A DNA stretch of 64,000 bases from Pedobacter quisquiliarum (GCF_014642175.1 NZ_BMIL01000003.1:62001-126000); one strand, 5' to 3'; shown: positions 35,654 through 45,374, counted from the stretch's first letter. Notes: generated by a model not told the origin, from the letters alone. Numbers and translations are program-made.

Positions 35654-35870
35654 AGCCGTAATCTCCTGGATATTCCTGACGCTGATCAGGATCTATCAGC
35701 TGGTTATATCACCATTGCTCGGGTCAAACTGCAGATTCACACCGACATGCTCGCAATATGGCGTGGAAGCAATTAAAAAGCACGGCCCATTCAGAGGCGG
35801 CTGGCTTACGCTGAAGCGCATCGGTCGCTGTCATCCATGGGGTAAACATGGACATGATCCTGTGCCATAA
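35637..35870 (+). CDS. yidD: Membrane protein insertion efficiency factor YidD
   Basis: A 77-aa protein with the YidD layout: an amphipathic N-terminal helix, [20 protein letters not shown], then [20 protein letters not shown] and the ending [15 protein letters not shown]. It helps YidC-dependent insertion at the inner membrane. It overlaps rnpA by 17 nt, and tsaB follows after 18 nt. Confidence 0.94.
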   Translation: MIKVIKAVISWIFLTLIRIYQLVISPLLGSNCRFTPTCSQYGVEAIKKHGPFRGGWLTLKRIGRCHPWGKHGHDPVP

Positions 35871-35888
35871 TAAACATACCTTTGCCTT

Positions 35889-36578
35889 ATGATTACCATT
35901 CTACAAATCGAAACATCTACACAATACTGTTCGGCGGCAATTTCAATGGACGGTAAAACCAGCACGCTTAAAATTGCATCCGGTCAAAACCTTCATGCGG
36001 GTTCTCTAACCTTGTTTATCGACGAGGTGCTGAAACAAGCCGACCTTCAGTATACGGATTTAAGTGCTGTTGCGGTGAGTAAAGGTCCTGGTTCATATAC
36101 GGGCCTCAGAATAGGTGTTTCTACGGCCAAAGGTCTTTGTTATGGGCTCGATAAACCACTTATCGCTGTTGATACCATACAAATGATGGCTGATGGTTTC
36201 CTAAATGCAAATCCGGATTTCAATGACCTGGTTTGTCCAATGATCGATGCAAGACGTTTAGAGGTTTATACGGCGCTGTATTCTCCAATGGGGGACGAAC
36301 TGGAGCCAGTAAGCGCGAAGATCATAGATGAAAATTCCTATGCACCTGAATTGAGGGCTTCCAAAATTACCTTTATCGGAGATGGCGCTTTAAAATGCCA
36401 GCCAGTTATCGCAAACCCAAACGCAACATTCCTTGGAGATAATTTCAACAGTGCAGCGAATATGTCGGGCTTGGCTTACCAACGTTTTCAGGCCGGTGCT
36501 TTCGAAGATGTCGCCTACTTCGAACCATTTTACCTTAAGGATTTCATGATTACCGTTTCTAAAAAGAAACCATTCTAA
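35889..36578 (+). CDS. tsaB: tRNA threonylcarbamoyladenosine synthesis protein TsaB
   Basis: A 229-aa ASKHA-fold protein. It starts TILQIETSTQYCSAAIS and has the family segment AVSKGPGSYTGLRIGVSTAK (about 63-82), followed by MIDARRLEVYTALY. TsaB pairs with TsaD and TsaE to make the t6A modification at position 37 of ANN-decoding tRNAs; neither partner gene is here. Its stop overlaps the convergent unknown gene by 4 nt. Confidence 0.92.
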   Translation: MITILQIETSTQYCSAAISMDGKTSTLKIASGQNLHAGSLTLFIDEVLKQADLQYTDLSAVAVSKGPGSYTGLRIGVSTAKGLCYGLDKPLIAVDTIQMMADGFLNANPDFNDLVCPMIDARRLEVYTALYSPMGDELEPVSAKIIDENSYAPELRASKITFIGDGALKCQPVIANPNATFLGDNFNSAANMSGLAYQRFQAGAFEDVAYFEPFYLKDFMITVSKKKPF

Positions 36579-38170
36579 TTATCCAGCCTTAAGCTGTCCA
36601 GATCTACCTTTGCCGCTTCGGCGTTCACTTCTGCCGATTTTGTCGTAAAAAGGATGTTCGTCTGAAAACTGCCCTGATCGCCACCCAGCTGGTAAACAAA
36701 AGCATCAAAAGCCTTCAGCCCATTCTTTGAACGGGTATGATCATAGAACTCCGGATATATGGTATTGATCATCAGGTTCTGCGCTTTTCTATAATTCAGA
36801 TAGAATAAGATGTTTGAGCTTGTTGGCAGCTGGCTGAATACTGCGGTGTACGTCTTATCCAGCGTTAGCAGTTGATTATTCTGATAGCTGTTCCTGAAAT
36901 CAATCAGGGAGCTTGGATAGAGCGCAAGAATGATGTAGTTGTTTATGATCAGGTAGTAAGGCTTTTTGAAGCTTTTAAAGGGGCTCCCAAAATAGTAGTA
37001 CAGCAAATCAGGCTCTTTCAATAACCTGATCTCACCATCATAATCATCGCTAAGATCAAGAAGCAACTGCTCCAGCTTTTCTCCGCTGTTCAACTGAACT
37101 GCTGCAAGCTTTTGCTTGTTCTGCAGCTGAAAAGTTACGGCCTGCGTGTTGGTATATCTTAGGAAGATGTCGTCCAGATTCAAACGATACTTATCATTAA
37201 TGGCTGTAATGTTCTGCCGGATGCGTTTATCTTCCTTTATCGTCTTAAACCAGTTCTGTAACTGTTTATGGAACACTTTATAGTTGCCAAAAGCATAAAG
37301 CGTGTAAGTTGCCGTACTTGCCGGAAGCACCTTATCAATAGAAAGCTTCTCCGGCTTTTGCTCCGCATAAAGGGAGAAGTAGCTGTCGGCATTGACAACC
37401 TTTGTTTCCCCGCTGAAGAAGACCTTCTCTTTACTGAAGTTATAACTTAGTCTCGCAAAAGCCTCCTGTCTGTTTAGAATAGCCAGTTCACCACGATTGA
37501 AGTACGGCGTTATCACCTTCATAAAAGGGCCGAACTGTCTAAAATCAACATAAAGGTTTGCCAGACTGTTCTTCGCCAGGCGGTCATTCTTCTGTATGAA
37601 GCTCACAAAATCCTTTTGCGTATCTGTTTTCTGATTAGCAATCAGGTTATCAATTACATAGGACGCGGTTGCGATAAGTACAACACGTTTTTGCTGTAAA
37701 ATATAGAAGGTGTGGTCGCCGGTCTGCACCTGAAAATAGGAAGCATAAGGCTTCAGGGTCAAGCCAACGCGTTGAAACTGTGCTTGTACCATCTTGTCGG
37801 TTGCCTCCGGATGAAGTTGCACACCGATCATCAACTCCAGTTTTTTCTGTTCGGCAGGGTAGAGGCCCAGAAAGATATCCTGACCTTGGAAGAGGCTTGT
37901 GGTCTCCGGCCGATCCAGGTTGCCTTTTAAGTCCTTAAGTGCTTCCGTCTTCTGCTCGCCAATAAGCTTGCTCAGCAAGTCCTGGCCATCTATAATATTG
38001 CGTACGCTCTTATCGTTTTGAAAGCTGAAAACCAACGCAGCATTTTTGCTTACAAGTTCCAGGCTCATGTCGGCCTGCACGCCCGCTTTGTTCAAGGCTG
38101 AGAAATACATGTAACTCATCCCAGATATTACAATAACTAAGGCTGCTAGTATGATATATATTTTCTTCAT
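36575..38170 (-). CDS. Unknown membrane-anchored protein, 531 aa
   Basis: I do not recognise the family. An N-terminal membrane helix (MKKIYIILAALVIVISGMSY) is followed by a large extracytoplasmic region of about 505 residues without cysteines or clear repeats. It has many aromatic and charged residues and alternating polar/hydrophobic strands (for example YYFGSPFKSFKKPYYLIINN). The overall look, a membrane anchor and then alpha/beta repeats starting AALVFSFQND, recalls DUF3352-type proteins, but I would not assert it. It is convergent with tsaB and divergent from DUF423-priA. Confidence 0.7.
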   Translation of the reverse strand: MKKIYIILAALVIVISGMSYMYFSALNKAGVQADMSLELVSKNAALVFSFQNDKSVRNIIDGQDLLSKLIGEQKTEALKDLKGNLDRPETTSLFQGQDIFLGLYPAEQKKLELMIGVQLHPEATDKMVQAQFQRVGLTLKPYASYFQVQTGDHTFYILQQKRVVLIATASYVIDNLIANQKTDTQKDFVSFIQKNDRLAKNSLANLYVDFRQFGPFMKVITPYFNRGELAILNRQEAFARLSYNFSKEKVFFSGETKVVNADSYFSLYAEQKPEKLSIDKVLPASTATYTLYAFGNYKVFHKQLQNWFKTIKEDKRIRQNITAINDKYRLNLDDIFLRYTNTQAVTFQLQNKQKLAAVQLNSGEKLEQLLLDLSDDYDGEIRLLKEPDLLYYYFGSPFKSFKKPYYLIINNYIILALYPSSLIDFRNSYQNNQLLTLDKTYTAVFSQLPTSSNILFYLNYRKAQNLMINTIYPEFYDHTRSKNGLKAFDAFVYQLGGDQGSFQTNILFTTKSAEVNAEAAKVDLDSLRLDN

Positions 38171-38259
38171 CAGTGTGTAAGCAAATTTAATTTTAATAGT
38201 TGGAATACAGAGATACTGCTGCGGTTTTCTTAATTTAGGCAGCTTATCAAGCGCGATAC

Positions 38260-38643
38260 ATGAACAAAAATATAGTTTTAACCGCTTCCGTATTTGGCGT
38301 CATGGCTGTGATTCTAGGTGCTTTTGGCGCACACAGTTTAAAGGAGAGTATAGGTGAAACAGCACTCGCCACCTGGACCAAAGGTGTAGAATACCAGTTC
38401 TACCATGTCTTTGCCTTACTGTTTCTTTCCAACATTAAAGAACAGACGAAGCTGACCAGGCTCGCACATATTTTCTTCAGCATTGGCATCATCTTCTTTT
38501 CTGGCTCGCTATACATCCTGTCAACAAAGGCAATCCACCAGCTTGAAATCGCTTCTTACATCGGGCCGATCACGCCTGTAGGTGGCCTCTTCTTTATACT
38601 CGGTTGGATGATGTTGTTCTTTACAGCAGCAAAGAAAAATTAA
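38260..38643 (+). CDS. DUF423 family small membrane protein
   Basis: A 127-aa protein with four membrane helices. It has the family start LGAFGAHSLKESIGETALAT and WTKGVEYQFYHVFALLFL (about 38-55), and the SGSLYIL and ITPVGGLFFILGWMML segments. DUF423 (YgdD-like) proteins are small inner-membrane proteins of unknown function. The stop abuts the priA ATG, so the two are likely co-transcribed. Confidence 0.9.
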   Translation: MNKNIVLTASVFGVMAVILGAFGAHSLKESIGETALATWTKGVEYQFYHVFALLFLSNIKEQTKLTRLAHIFFSIGIIFFSGSLYILSTKAIHQLEIASYIGPITPVGGLFFILGWMMLFFTAAKKN

Positions 38644-41124
38644 ATGGAGCAGAACTTTGATCTCAATTTCCAGGAGCGGGAAACCCTGTTTGTGGAAGTC
38701 ATTCTACCACTTTCACTTTCCAAGAACTACATCTACCGTGTGCCTTTTGAAATGAACGAGGAGGTTGCACCCGGTAAAAGAGTCATCGTTCAATTTGGTA
38801 AAAACAAGATCTACACCGCGCTTATCCGATCCATTACAACAGATGCACCTCAGGTGTATGCTGCTAAATACATCATTGACGTTATCGATGCCTTTCCAGT
38901 TGTAAATGCCAATCAGTTTAAGTTCTGGAACTGGATGTCTACCTACTACATGTGTAATGAAGGGGAGATCATGACTGCAGCACTCCCTGCGGGGCTAAAA
39001 CTCGCCAGTGAGACCATCATTGTCCTGAAGACAGATGCTGACCTCGAAGGTGCGGTCCTTAAAGACAAAGAGCAGCTCATCATCGAATTTCTTAAAAAGC
39101 AGGAAAAACTTACCATCGCAGAAATCGCGAAGATATTAGGACAGAAAACAGTCATCTCCCTGGTAAAGTCATTACTCGCCAAAGACCTGGTTTATGTAGC
39201 AGAAGAAGTGGTGGAGAAATACCGTCCTTTACTAAAAACCTTCATCTCCTTAAACTCCGCTTACGAGAATGAAGACAAGCTGAAGGAGTTATTTCAAATA
39301 CTGGAACGTGCACCCAAACAGCTGGACGCACTGCTGGCGCTGATACACTTGTCCAAATCGAATAAAGAAGTATTAAAGGCAGACATCCTCGCGCAAAGTG
39401 ATTGTGGACAAGCATCTATAAAGTCGCTTATCGATAAAGATATTTTTGTACAGCGTAAGAAGCCGGTTAGTCGTCTATCCCTGGAAGACACCGAAGAGAT
39501 TCGCAACTATGAACTTTCAGCCGCTCAGACGCAGGCCATCGAAGGTGTGCATGAAGCCTTCCAGACGAAGGAGGTTGTGCTCCTATACGGCGTAACCGCA
39601 TCTGGTAAAACGCAGATCTACATTAAGCTGATTGAAGAAGCGATCGCTAACGGTGGACAGGCCTTATTCCTGCTGCCGGAGATTGCGTTAACAACACAGA
39701 TCGTAGAACGGATTAAACATTATTTTGGTGATGCAATAGGCGTATATCACTCCAAATTCAACGACTTTGAGCGTGTCGAAATCTGGAATAAAGTACTTAA
39801 TGGCACCTTCAAGATTATCCTGGGCGCCCGGTCTGCCGTTTTTCTCCCGTTTCAAGATCTTAAGTTCATCGTTGTTGACGAGGAACATGAAGCTTCCTAC
39901 AAGCAGCATGAGCCAGCGCCAAGGTACCAGGCCCGGGATTGCGCGGTTTATCTGGCGCATCTCCACCAGGCGAAAGTTATTCTTGGCTCAGCCACCCCAT
40001 CAATTGAAAGCTACTACAATGCACTTACACAAAAGTATGGATTGGTGACGTTAAAAGATCGCTTCAGTGGTGTTGAACTACCGGTACACCAGGTGGTAAG
40101 TCTAACAGAGGAAACCAAGCGTAAGAAAATGGTTTCTTACTTTTCAAGCGTGCTGATCGACGATATCCAGGCCTGTCTGGAGCAGCAGGAGCAGGTTATC
40201 CTTTTTCAGAACCGTCGTGGTTACGCAACCATTCTCATCTGCGCAACCTGTGGGTTTGCACCGAAATGCGTAAACTGTGATGTCAGCTTAACCTTCCATA
40301 AGAGCAGTGGCAAGTTGCATTGTCACTACTGTGGCTACCACCAGAATACCCTAAACATCTGCCCGGCTTGTGGTTCTGTGCACATTGAGCAGAAAGGCTT
40401 CGGCACGGAGCGGGTGGAAGAGGAGCTTGCACTATTGTTCCCTGATGCCCGGATCGTACGCCTCGATGTAGACAGCACACGAACTAAAAACAGCCTGCAG
40501 AAGATCATCAGCGACTTTCAGGATGGTACGACCAATATCCTCATCGGAACACAAATGGTCGCCAAGGGATTGGATTTCGACAACGTAAGTCTGATTGGAA
40601 TTATAAACGCCGATACGCTACTGAACTATCCTGATTTTAGGGCCTTTGAAAGAAGTTACCAGCTGCTTGCGCAGGTTTCCGGCCGTGCAGGGAGACGTGA
40701 AAAGCAAGGTAAAGTGGATATCCAGGCCTATGATGACAATCACCGCATCATTCAGCAGGTTGTCGAGAACCGGTATGAAGATATGTTTGAAGATGAAATA
40801 GCGGAAAGAAAGCAGTTCAACTATCCGCCGTTTTCAAGACTGATATTCCTCAACTTGAAACATAAAGATCCGGATGTCTTAAATTTTGCTTCAAGAATGC
40901 TGGCGAATGGCTTGCGTGCACAACTTGGCAAGCGCGTGCTAGGCCCTGAACAACCATTGGTGTCCAGAGTCCGCAATTACTACCTGATGCAGATCATCGT
41001 TAAAGCAGAGAAGGAAACGGCAATCCAGAAGGTCAAAAACCTGATCACCGAAACCATACTTCAGGTAAATGTAGATCCCGCTTTTAAGGGCGTGATCATA
41101 CAAATTGACGTAGATCCCTACTAG
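38644..41124 (+). CDS. priA: Primosomal replication protein PriA (helicase)
   Basis: An 826-aa helicase that restarts stalled replication forks. The N-terminal 3'-DNA-binding domain starts with FVEVILPLSLSKNYIYRVPF. The motor has Walker A YGVTASGKTQIY (about 315-326), DEEH (about 418) and the SATPS motif. A zinc-binding insert carries cysteine pairs in CATCGFAPKCVNCD, CHYCGYH and CPACG. The C-terminal helicase lobe includes IGTQMVAKGLDFDNV and SGRAGRREKQGKV. Length is normal for Bacteroidota. It is convergent with a beta-barrel gene, overlapping by 4 nt. Confidence 0.96.
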   Translation: MEQNFDLNFQERETLFVEVILPLSLSKNYIYRVPFEMNEEVAPGKRVIVQFGKNKIYTALIRSITTDAPQVYAAKYIIDVIDAFPVVNANQFKFWNWMSTYYMCNEGEIMTAALPAGLKLASETIIVLKTDADLEGAVLKDKEQLIIEFLKKQEKLTIAEIAKILGQKTVISLVKSLLAKDLVYVAEEVVEKYRPLLKTFISLNSAYENEDKLKELFQILERAPKQLDALLALIHLSKSNKEVLKADILAQSDCGQASIKSLIDKDIFVQRKKPVSRLSLEDTEEIRNYELSAAQTQAIEGVHEAFQTKEVVLLYGVTASGKTQIYIKLIEEAIANGGQALFLLPEIALTTQIVERIKHYFGDAIGVYHSKFNDFERVEIWNKVLNGTFKIILGARSAVFLPFQDLKFIVVDEEHEASYKQHEPAPRYQARDCAVYLAHLHQAKVILGSATPSIESYYNALTQKYGLVTLKDRFSGVELPVHQVVSLTEETKRKKMVSYFSSVLIDDIQACLEQQEQVILFQNRRGYATILICATCGFAPKCVNCDVSLTFHKSSGKLHCHYCGYHQNTLNICPACGSVHIEQKGFGTERVEEELALLFPDARIVRLDVDSTRTKNSLQKIISDFQDGTTNILIGTQMVAKGLDFDNVSLIGIINADTLLNYPDFRAFERSYQLLAQVSGRAGRREKQGKVDIQAYDDNHRIIQQVVENRYEDMFEDEIAERKQFNYPPFSRLIFLNLKHKDPDVLNFASRMLANGLRAQLGKRVLGPEQPLVSRVRNYYLMQIIVKAEKETAIQKVKNLITETILQVNVDPAFKGVIIQIDVDPY

Positions 41125-41762
41125 CGGTTGTTTCCGAAATGGAATTGCAAACCGGTGTTCAGTGGGTTCAGCAAGAATTGGGACTGGTAGTTTTTACTAA
41201 TGCTCCTGTCCGTACTGCCTGGAGGTGTATTTTCAAACTTGTTCTGAAAGTAAAAGAACTCCACATTTCCCTCTACATAAAACGTAAGCTGGCGCAAGAC
41301 ATTCAATTTCAAGCCAAAACCTGGTGCTAAGGTAAAGCCATGTTTTGTGACTTTCGTACTATTTCCTGCATTGATGACACCCTCAAATTCATGGGAACGA
41401 TAGCCAAGATCTGTTGCGAAATAGGGTTGGACTATGCCGTAGTTGAAATTCTTCTCAAAGCCCATCTTAATGCTATAATCCTGAATATTGCCGCTGCCAT
41501 TGTCAGATTCCATGACATCAATATCATCGTTGATGTAGCTTCCCGACAAGCGGTAGCTGATCTGATTGTCGTTAAACTTCAAAGAGACTGCATTCAGCGA
41601 TGTATTGATGTAGTTATCTTTTTTGGAGTTGTTCTGAATTTTAGGCACCTGCATAATCCCGAAGGCACTAACATTAACTGAGTTGTTAAAGCTGCCGTCA
41701 ACCTGGGCTTCAGCAAGGAAGCCAGTTAGCGAAAATGCACATAGGAATAGTAGTTTCTTCAT
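41121..41762 (-). CDS. Small outer-membrane beta-barrel protein
   Basis: A 213-aa protein with a signal peptide (MKKLLFLCAFSLTGFLAEAQ). The mature part alternates polar and hydrophobic residues, as in eight-strand barrels: LNAVSLKFNDNQISYRLSGS, YGIVQPYFATDLGYRSHEF, FTLAPGFGLKLNVLRQLTFY, and a final strand PLNTGLQFHFGNNR. No specific family can be named; OmpW/OmpX-like porins are the general class. It is a single gene, divergent from pcm. Confidence 0.75.
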   Translation of the reverse strand: MKKLLFLCAFSLTGFLAEAQVDGSFNNSVNVSAFGIMQVPKIQNNSKKDNYINTSLNAVSLKFNDNQISYRLSGSYINDDIDVMESDNGSGNIQDYSIKMGFEKNFNYGIVQPYFATDLGYRSHEFEGVINAGNSTKVTKHGFTLAPGFGLKLNVLRQLTFYVEGNVEFFYFQNKFENTPPGSTDRSISKNYQSQFLLNPLNTGLQFHFGNNR

Positions 41763-41827
41763 AAAGAAAATGGAGCTCTAAAGGTTAGAGTGCTAAATTA
41801 GTTTTTAAGCGGCTTTAATACAAGGAA

Positions 41828-41843
41828 TTGCCCTGCAGGGCAA
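41828..41843. repeat. Perfect 16-bp palindrome between divergent genes
   Basis: TTGCCCTGCAGGGCAA is self-complementary over all 16 bases. It sits 66 nt upstream of the beta-barrel gene start and about 100 nt upstream of pcm, inside a 179-nt divergent interval. A dimeric regulator site is the simplest reading; a short-loop hairpin is less likely because there is no loop. Confidence 0.55.
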
Positions 41844-41941
41844 AAAATAATCTTTGATTTAGTGGAAGTTAAATCTGTAGCACCAAAATATTCAACCAAG
41901 TCTTGAAGCAGATCGGTTATAAAGCCTTATTTTTGGACCAA

Positions 41942-42598
41942 ATGGCATACAAGTTTGTTGACAATTACAGGGAAAGAGGCGCAAGAAAAAAGCTGGTTGA
42001 ACACCTCAAGTCGAGAGGCATTACGGATTCAAATGTCCTAAATGCGATAGGTAAAATTCCCCGTCACTTCTTTTTTGATGAAACCTTCTGGAATCAGGCG
42101 TACAAAGATATCGCCTTCCCTATAGGCGATGGACAAACCATTTCACAGCCCTATACCGTCGCATACCAAACAGAGTTACTGCACATCAAAAAAGGGGACA
42201 AGGTACTGGAGATCGGCACCGGATCCGGTTATCAAACCTGCGTATTGATGGAACTGGGGGCTGATGTCTATACCATAGAAAGACAGGAAAACATCTATAA
42301 CCACACCATCAAGGTATTACCTGGAATGGGCTACAATGCGAATTTCTTTTTTGGTGATGGCTCCATGGGTATCGCAGCACATGCTCCTTATAATAAGATC
42401 ATAGTTACTGCGGGTGCACCATTTGTGCCAGAGGTCCTGTTGAAGCAGTTGAAAATCGGAGGTATACTGGTGATTCCGGTAGGCAATGAACAAAGTCAGA
42501 CGATGGTAACAGTCATCCGGATCAGTGAGACGGAGTATGAGAAGATCGAGCTGGATCAGTTTAGATTCGTGCCGCTGGTGGGCGACCAGGCCTGGTAG
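41942..42598 (+). CDS. pcm: Protein-L-isoaspartate O-methyltransferase
   Basis: A 218-aa SAM-dependent repair enzyme that methylates L-isoaspartyl residues in damaged proteins. It has IPRHFFFDETFWNQAYKDIA, the PIGDGQTISQPYTVA motif that binds substrate, and the SAM-binding VLEIGTGSGYQTCVLMELGA (about 92-111). A TTG upstream at 41903 could extend it by 13 residues; the ATG at 41942 fits family length better. Its stop abuts the convergent smpB stop. Confidence 0.93.
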   Translation: MAYKFVDNYRERGARKKLVEHLKSRGITDSNVLNAIGKIPRHFFFDETFWNQAYKDIAFPIGDGQTISQPYTVAYQTELLHIKKGDKVLEIGTGSGYQTCVLMELGADVYTIERQENIYNHTIKVLPGMGYNANFFFGDGSMGIAAHAPYNKIIVTAGAPFVPEVLLKQLKIGGILVIPVGNEQSQTMVTVIRISETEYEKIELDQFRFVPLVGDQAW

Positions 42599-43048
42599 TT
42601 ATCCCTTTAATGCCCGGTCCAGTTCCCTTTTAGACTCTCTGTCTTTGATGCTATCGCGCTTGTCGAATTCCTTCTTACCCTGGGCAAGTGCAATTTCAAT
42701 CTTCGCAAAACCCCTGTCATTCGTATAAATTCTCAGCGGAACAATCGTATAACCCTTCTCCTCGCTCTTTGCCTTCAACTTGCGGAGTTCCTTTTTATGT
42801 AACAACAATACACGGTCACGTTTGATGTCGTGGTGGTGGAAAGAGCTGTGGCTGTATTCAGAGATGTGAAGATTCCGCACATAAAGTACATTTCCAATGA
42901 ACATACAGAAGGCATCCGACATGTTTGCTTTTCCCTGACGAATTGCTTTTATTTCCGTGCCTAACAAAGCAAGACCAGCGTTGAAGTTCTCAACGATATG
43001 GTAGTCAAAGTAGGCTCTTTTATTCTTTATTTGTATGTCGTTCTTCAT
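42599..43048 (-). CDS. smpB: SsrA-binding protein SmpB
   Basis: A 149-aa oligonucleotide-binding-fold protein that brings tmRNA to stalled ribosomes. Family features: NKRAYFDYHIVENFNAGLAL, LGTEIKAIRQGKANMSDAFC, and the basic tail KKEFDKRDSIKDRESKRELD. No ssrA gene is visible in the window. It lies downstream of mntH on the same strand with a 59-nt gap. Confidence 0.95.
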   Translation of the reverse strand: MKNDIQIKNKRAYFDYHIVENFNAGLALLGTEIKAIRQGKANMSDAFCMFIGNVLYVRNLHISEYSHSSFHHHDIKRDRVLLLHKKELRKLKAKSEEKGYTIVPLRIYTNDRGFAKIEIALAQGKKEFDKRDSIKDRESKRELDRALKG

Positions 43049-43107
43049 AATTAATAGTCAAATATCCGAAATTCTAATCTATTCACCGGTTAATTGCCGC
43101 AATATTC

Positions 43108-44985
43108 CTAACGGACAATTAGCACCGGAATGGATACCTGGTGTCTCACTGCATTAACGGTGGTGCCAAGTATCAAATCTTTAACCCCTTTATGCCCGTG
43201 TGCACCCATAACCAAAAGGTCGAGCGTGTTCTTTTTGGTCAGTTCAGAAATAGACCTTGCTGGCTTACCGAAGCCGATACAAGGTGTTGCATGATAGCCA
43301 AGGTTCTGCAGGTTCATGCAATAGGCATCCAGATTATCAGCATCCTTTTTAGTTTCATGATCCATCGCCGAAGTGCCGTGATAATTCGCAACGGCAGTTT
43401 CTACAATATGTATGATGAAGTATTCTGCTTCTTTTCCGCCCTGCAATAAGCCATGCCTGATGGTTTGCAAATCATTTTTCGAAAAATCAACAGAGATCCC
43501 GATTCGCCTGTAAGCCAAATGCTCAATCGGACCAATCGCCAGGGCATTGCCGTGGGGAACGTTTGATCCTACGCGTTGGTCCTTAATCAGTGGATACACA
43601 AAAACAAATACCAGCAGGAAGCCAATGAGTACCGCTACAGGAACGACTAGCCCATAAATTAACAGGCTACTTGCCGACTGTGCCCATAAGCTGATCTCCT
43701 CAATCACAAGTTTCACGTTTAGAATCACAATGACGAGCGCACTTGTCCAGGCAAGAATCTTCACCCAGTTCTTCAAAGCAAATTCCTTCATGTGCTTTTT
43801 GTCCGAGGTAATATGAATCAAAGGAATAACAGCAAAGCCCAACTGCAAGCTCAATACCACCTGGCTAAGGATTAACAAGCCACCTAAGGCGTCTTCTCCA
43901 AAATAGAGTATGGTAAAGAATGCGGGAATAATGGCCAACAGTCGCGTTAGTAACCTACGCAACCAGGGTTGAATGCGTAAGTTCAGGTGCCCTTCCATGA
44001 TGATCTGACCTGCCAGCGTACCCGTAACGGTTGAACTTTGTCCTGCAGCAATTAAGGCTATAGCAAACAAAGTAGGTGCAACGTTCCCGAAGATATTACC
44101 CAACAACTTATGGGCGTCCTGAATCTCTGCAACTTCATGCATACCATTTTTATAGAAGGCAGCAGCAGCAAGAATAAGGATCGCCGCATTCACGAAAAAT
44201 GCAAGGTTAAGTGCAACTGCCGTATCAATAAAGTTGAACTTTAAAGCTTCTTTGATACCCTTACTATCCCGATCAAACTTCCTGGTTTGCACCAGAGAGG
44301 AGTGAAGGTATAGGTTATGCGGCATCACGGTTGCACCAATAATACCGATAGCAATGTATAGCGCCTCACCAGAAAGCACACTTGGCTCAAAACCTTTTGC
44401 AATTTCCACAAGGCTCGGTTCCACAATAAACATTTCTACCAGAAAGGAGAGGCCCACAATGAATACCATGGACACGATGAATGCTTCCATTTTCCGCATC
44501 CCTTTATTCATCAGGAACAATAGCACAAAGGTGTCGAGAATCGTGATGCTTATGCCATAAAGTAAAGGCAGGTCAAACAACAACTGTAAACCAATGGCCA
44601 TTCCGATAATTTCCGCAAGATCGCAGGCAATGATTGCGGTTTGTGCAAGTACAAATAAGGGGATGTTCACCCATTTGGGATAGGTGTTCTTCGAGGCCTG
44701 TGCAAGATCCAGACCGCGGACAATGCCAAGCCTGGAGCTCAATGACTGCAGCAGCAGCGCAATGAGGTTCGACATGAGTAATACCCAGATCAACTGATAA
44801 CCAAACTTGCTTCCACCCGCAAGATCTGTTGCCCAGTTTCCCGGATCCATATAGCCAACACTTACCAGGTAAGCTGGGCCAAGGAAGCTTAATATACGCC
44901 TCCAACCTGTTCTTTTATTCGTTTCAACACTTTGATGTACCTCGGCTAGCGACTCGCCATCCCGCTTTCTATTCTCAGTCTGCAT
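43108..44985 (-). CDS. mntH: Nramp divalent-metal transporter fused to a UspA domain
   Basis: A 625-aa protein. Residues about 30-465 form an Nramp transporter with the metal-site motif MDPGNWATDLAGGS (TM1) and MPHNLYLHSSLVQTR (TM6, Met-Pro-His). Nramp proteins import Mn2+ and Fe2+ with protons. Residues about 490-625 are a universal stress protein domain (RIGISVDFSKNDLQTIRHGL; MGAHGHKGVKDLILGTTVNA with the GxxG nucleotide loop). The last residues PVLIVR match Usp ends. The fusion suggests ATP-linked control of metal uptake; this is inference. A strong promoter lies 82 nt upstream. Confidence 0.93.
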   Translation of the reverse strand: MQTENRKRDGESLAEVHQSVETNKRTGWRRILSFLGPAYLVSVGYMDPGNWATDLAGGSKFGYQLIWVLLMSNLIALLLQSLSSRLGIVRGLDLAQASKNTYPKWVNIPLFVLAQTAIIACDLAEIIGMAIGLQLLFDLPLLYGISITILDTFVLLFLMNKGMRKMEAFIVSMVFIVGLSFLVEMFIVEPSLVEIAKGFEPSVLSGEALYIAIGIIGATVMPHNLYLHSSLVQTRKFDRDSKGIKEALKFNFIDTAVALNLAFFVNAAILILAAAAFYKNGMHEVAEIQDAHKLLGNIFGNVAPTLFAIALIAAGQSSTVTGTLAGQIIMEGHLNLRIQPWLRRLLTRLLAIIPAFFTILYFGEDALGGLLILSQVVLSLQLGFAVIPLIHITSDKKHMKEFALKNWVKILAWTSALVIVILNVKLVIEEISLWAQSASSLLIYGLVVPVAVLIGFLLVFVFVYPLIKDQRVGSNVPHGNALAIGPIEHLAYRRIGISVDFSKNDLQTIRHGLLQGGKEAEYFIIHIVETAVANYHGTSAMDHETKKDADNLDAYCMNLQNLGYHATPCIGFGKPARSISELTKKNTLDLLVMGAHGHKGVKDLILGTTVNAVRHQVSIPVLIVR

Positions 44986-45066
44986 ATTCCTAAACCGTGG
45001 TCTGGTCGTTTTTTTTCATATTATTTTTTGCCCTCGCTTCCTCCAAATATCATACCTGTAAGTTAG

Positions 45067-45098
45067 CAAATTTAATTTTGTATGGCAGTTTAACGCAA
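45067..45098 (-). promoter_or_regulatory. Promoter of the Nramp-Usp gene
   Basis: On the minus strand TTG (45098-45096) and TAAATTTG (45074-45067) are 21 nt apart, matching the Bacteroidota consensus. Transcription should begin near 45060. I see no convincing MntR or Fur palindrome around it. Confidence 0.6.
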
Positions 45099-45374
45099 AA
45101 TTTTAAGTCTAAATTCAAAATCAGAATATTGACAAACACTTTACCTCATGCAAAAGGTCGCTCACAGCACTTCGCATATCACTCTTTACTTTCCGCTAAA
45201 TCGGTTTACTATGATATAGAGCTTTACATAAATTCGCAATGTCAGCACTCAAAACGCATTAAAGAATCCAATTGACCAAAGCAGTTTATGGCTACAAATT
45301 AGATTCTGAGGCATGATTTACAACTTTGTTGAAAAAAATAATCTATTAAAAATGCGATCTTTTGCGAATTTAAT

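Noticed and set aside
44997..45275. 92-codon frame between mntH and lrp
   Set aside because: It crosses the mntH promoter and leader, and the sequence (many Phe, Lys, Ser, His) looks like AT-rich noise.
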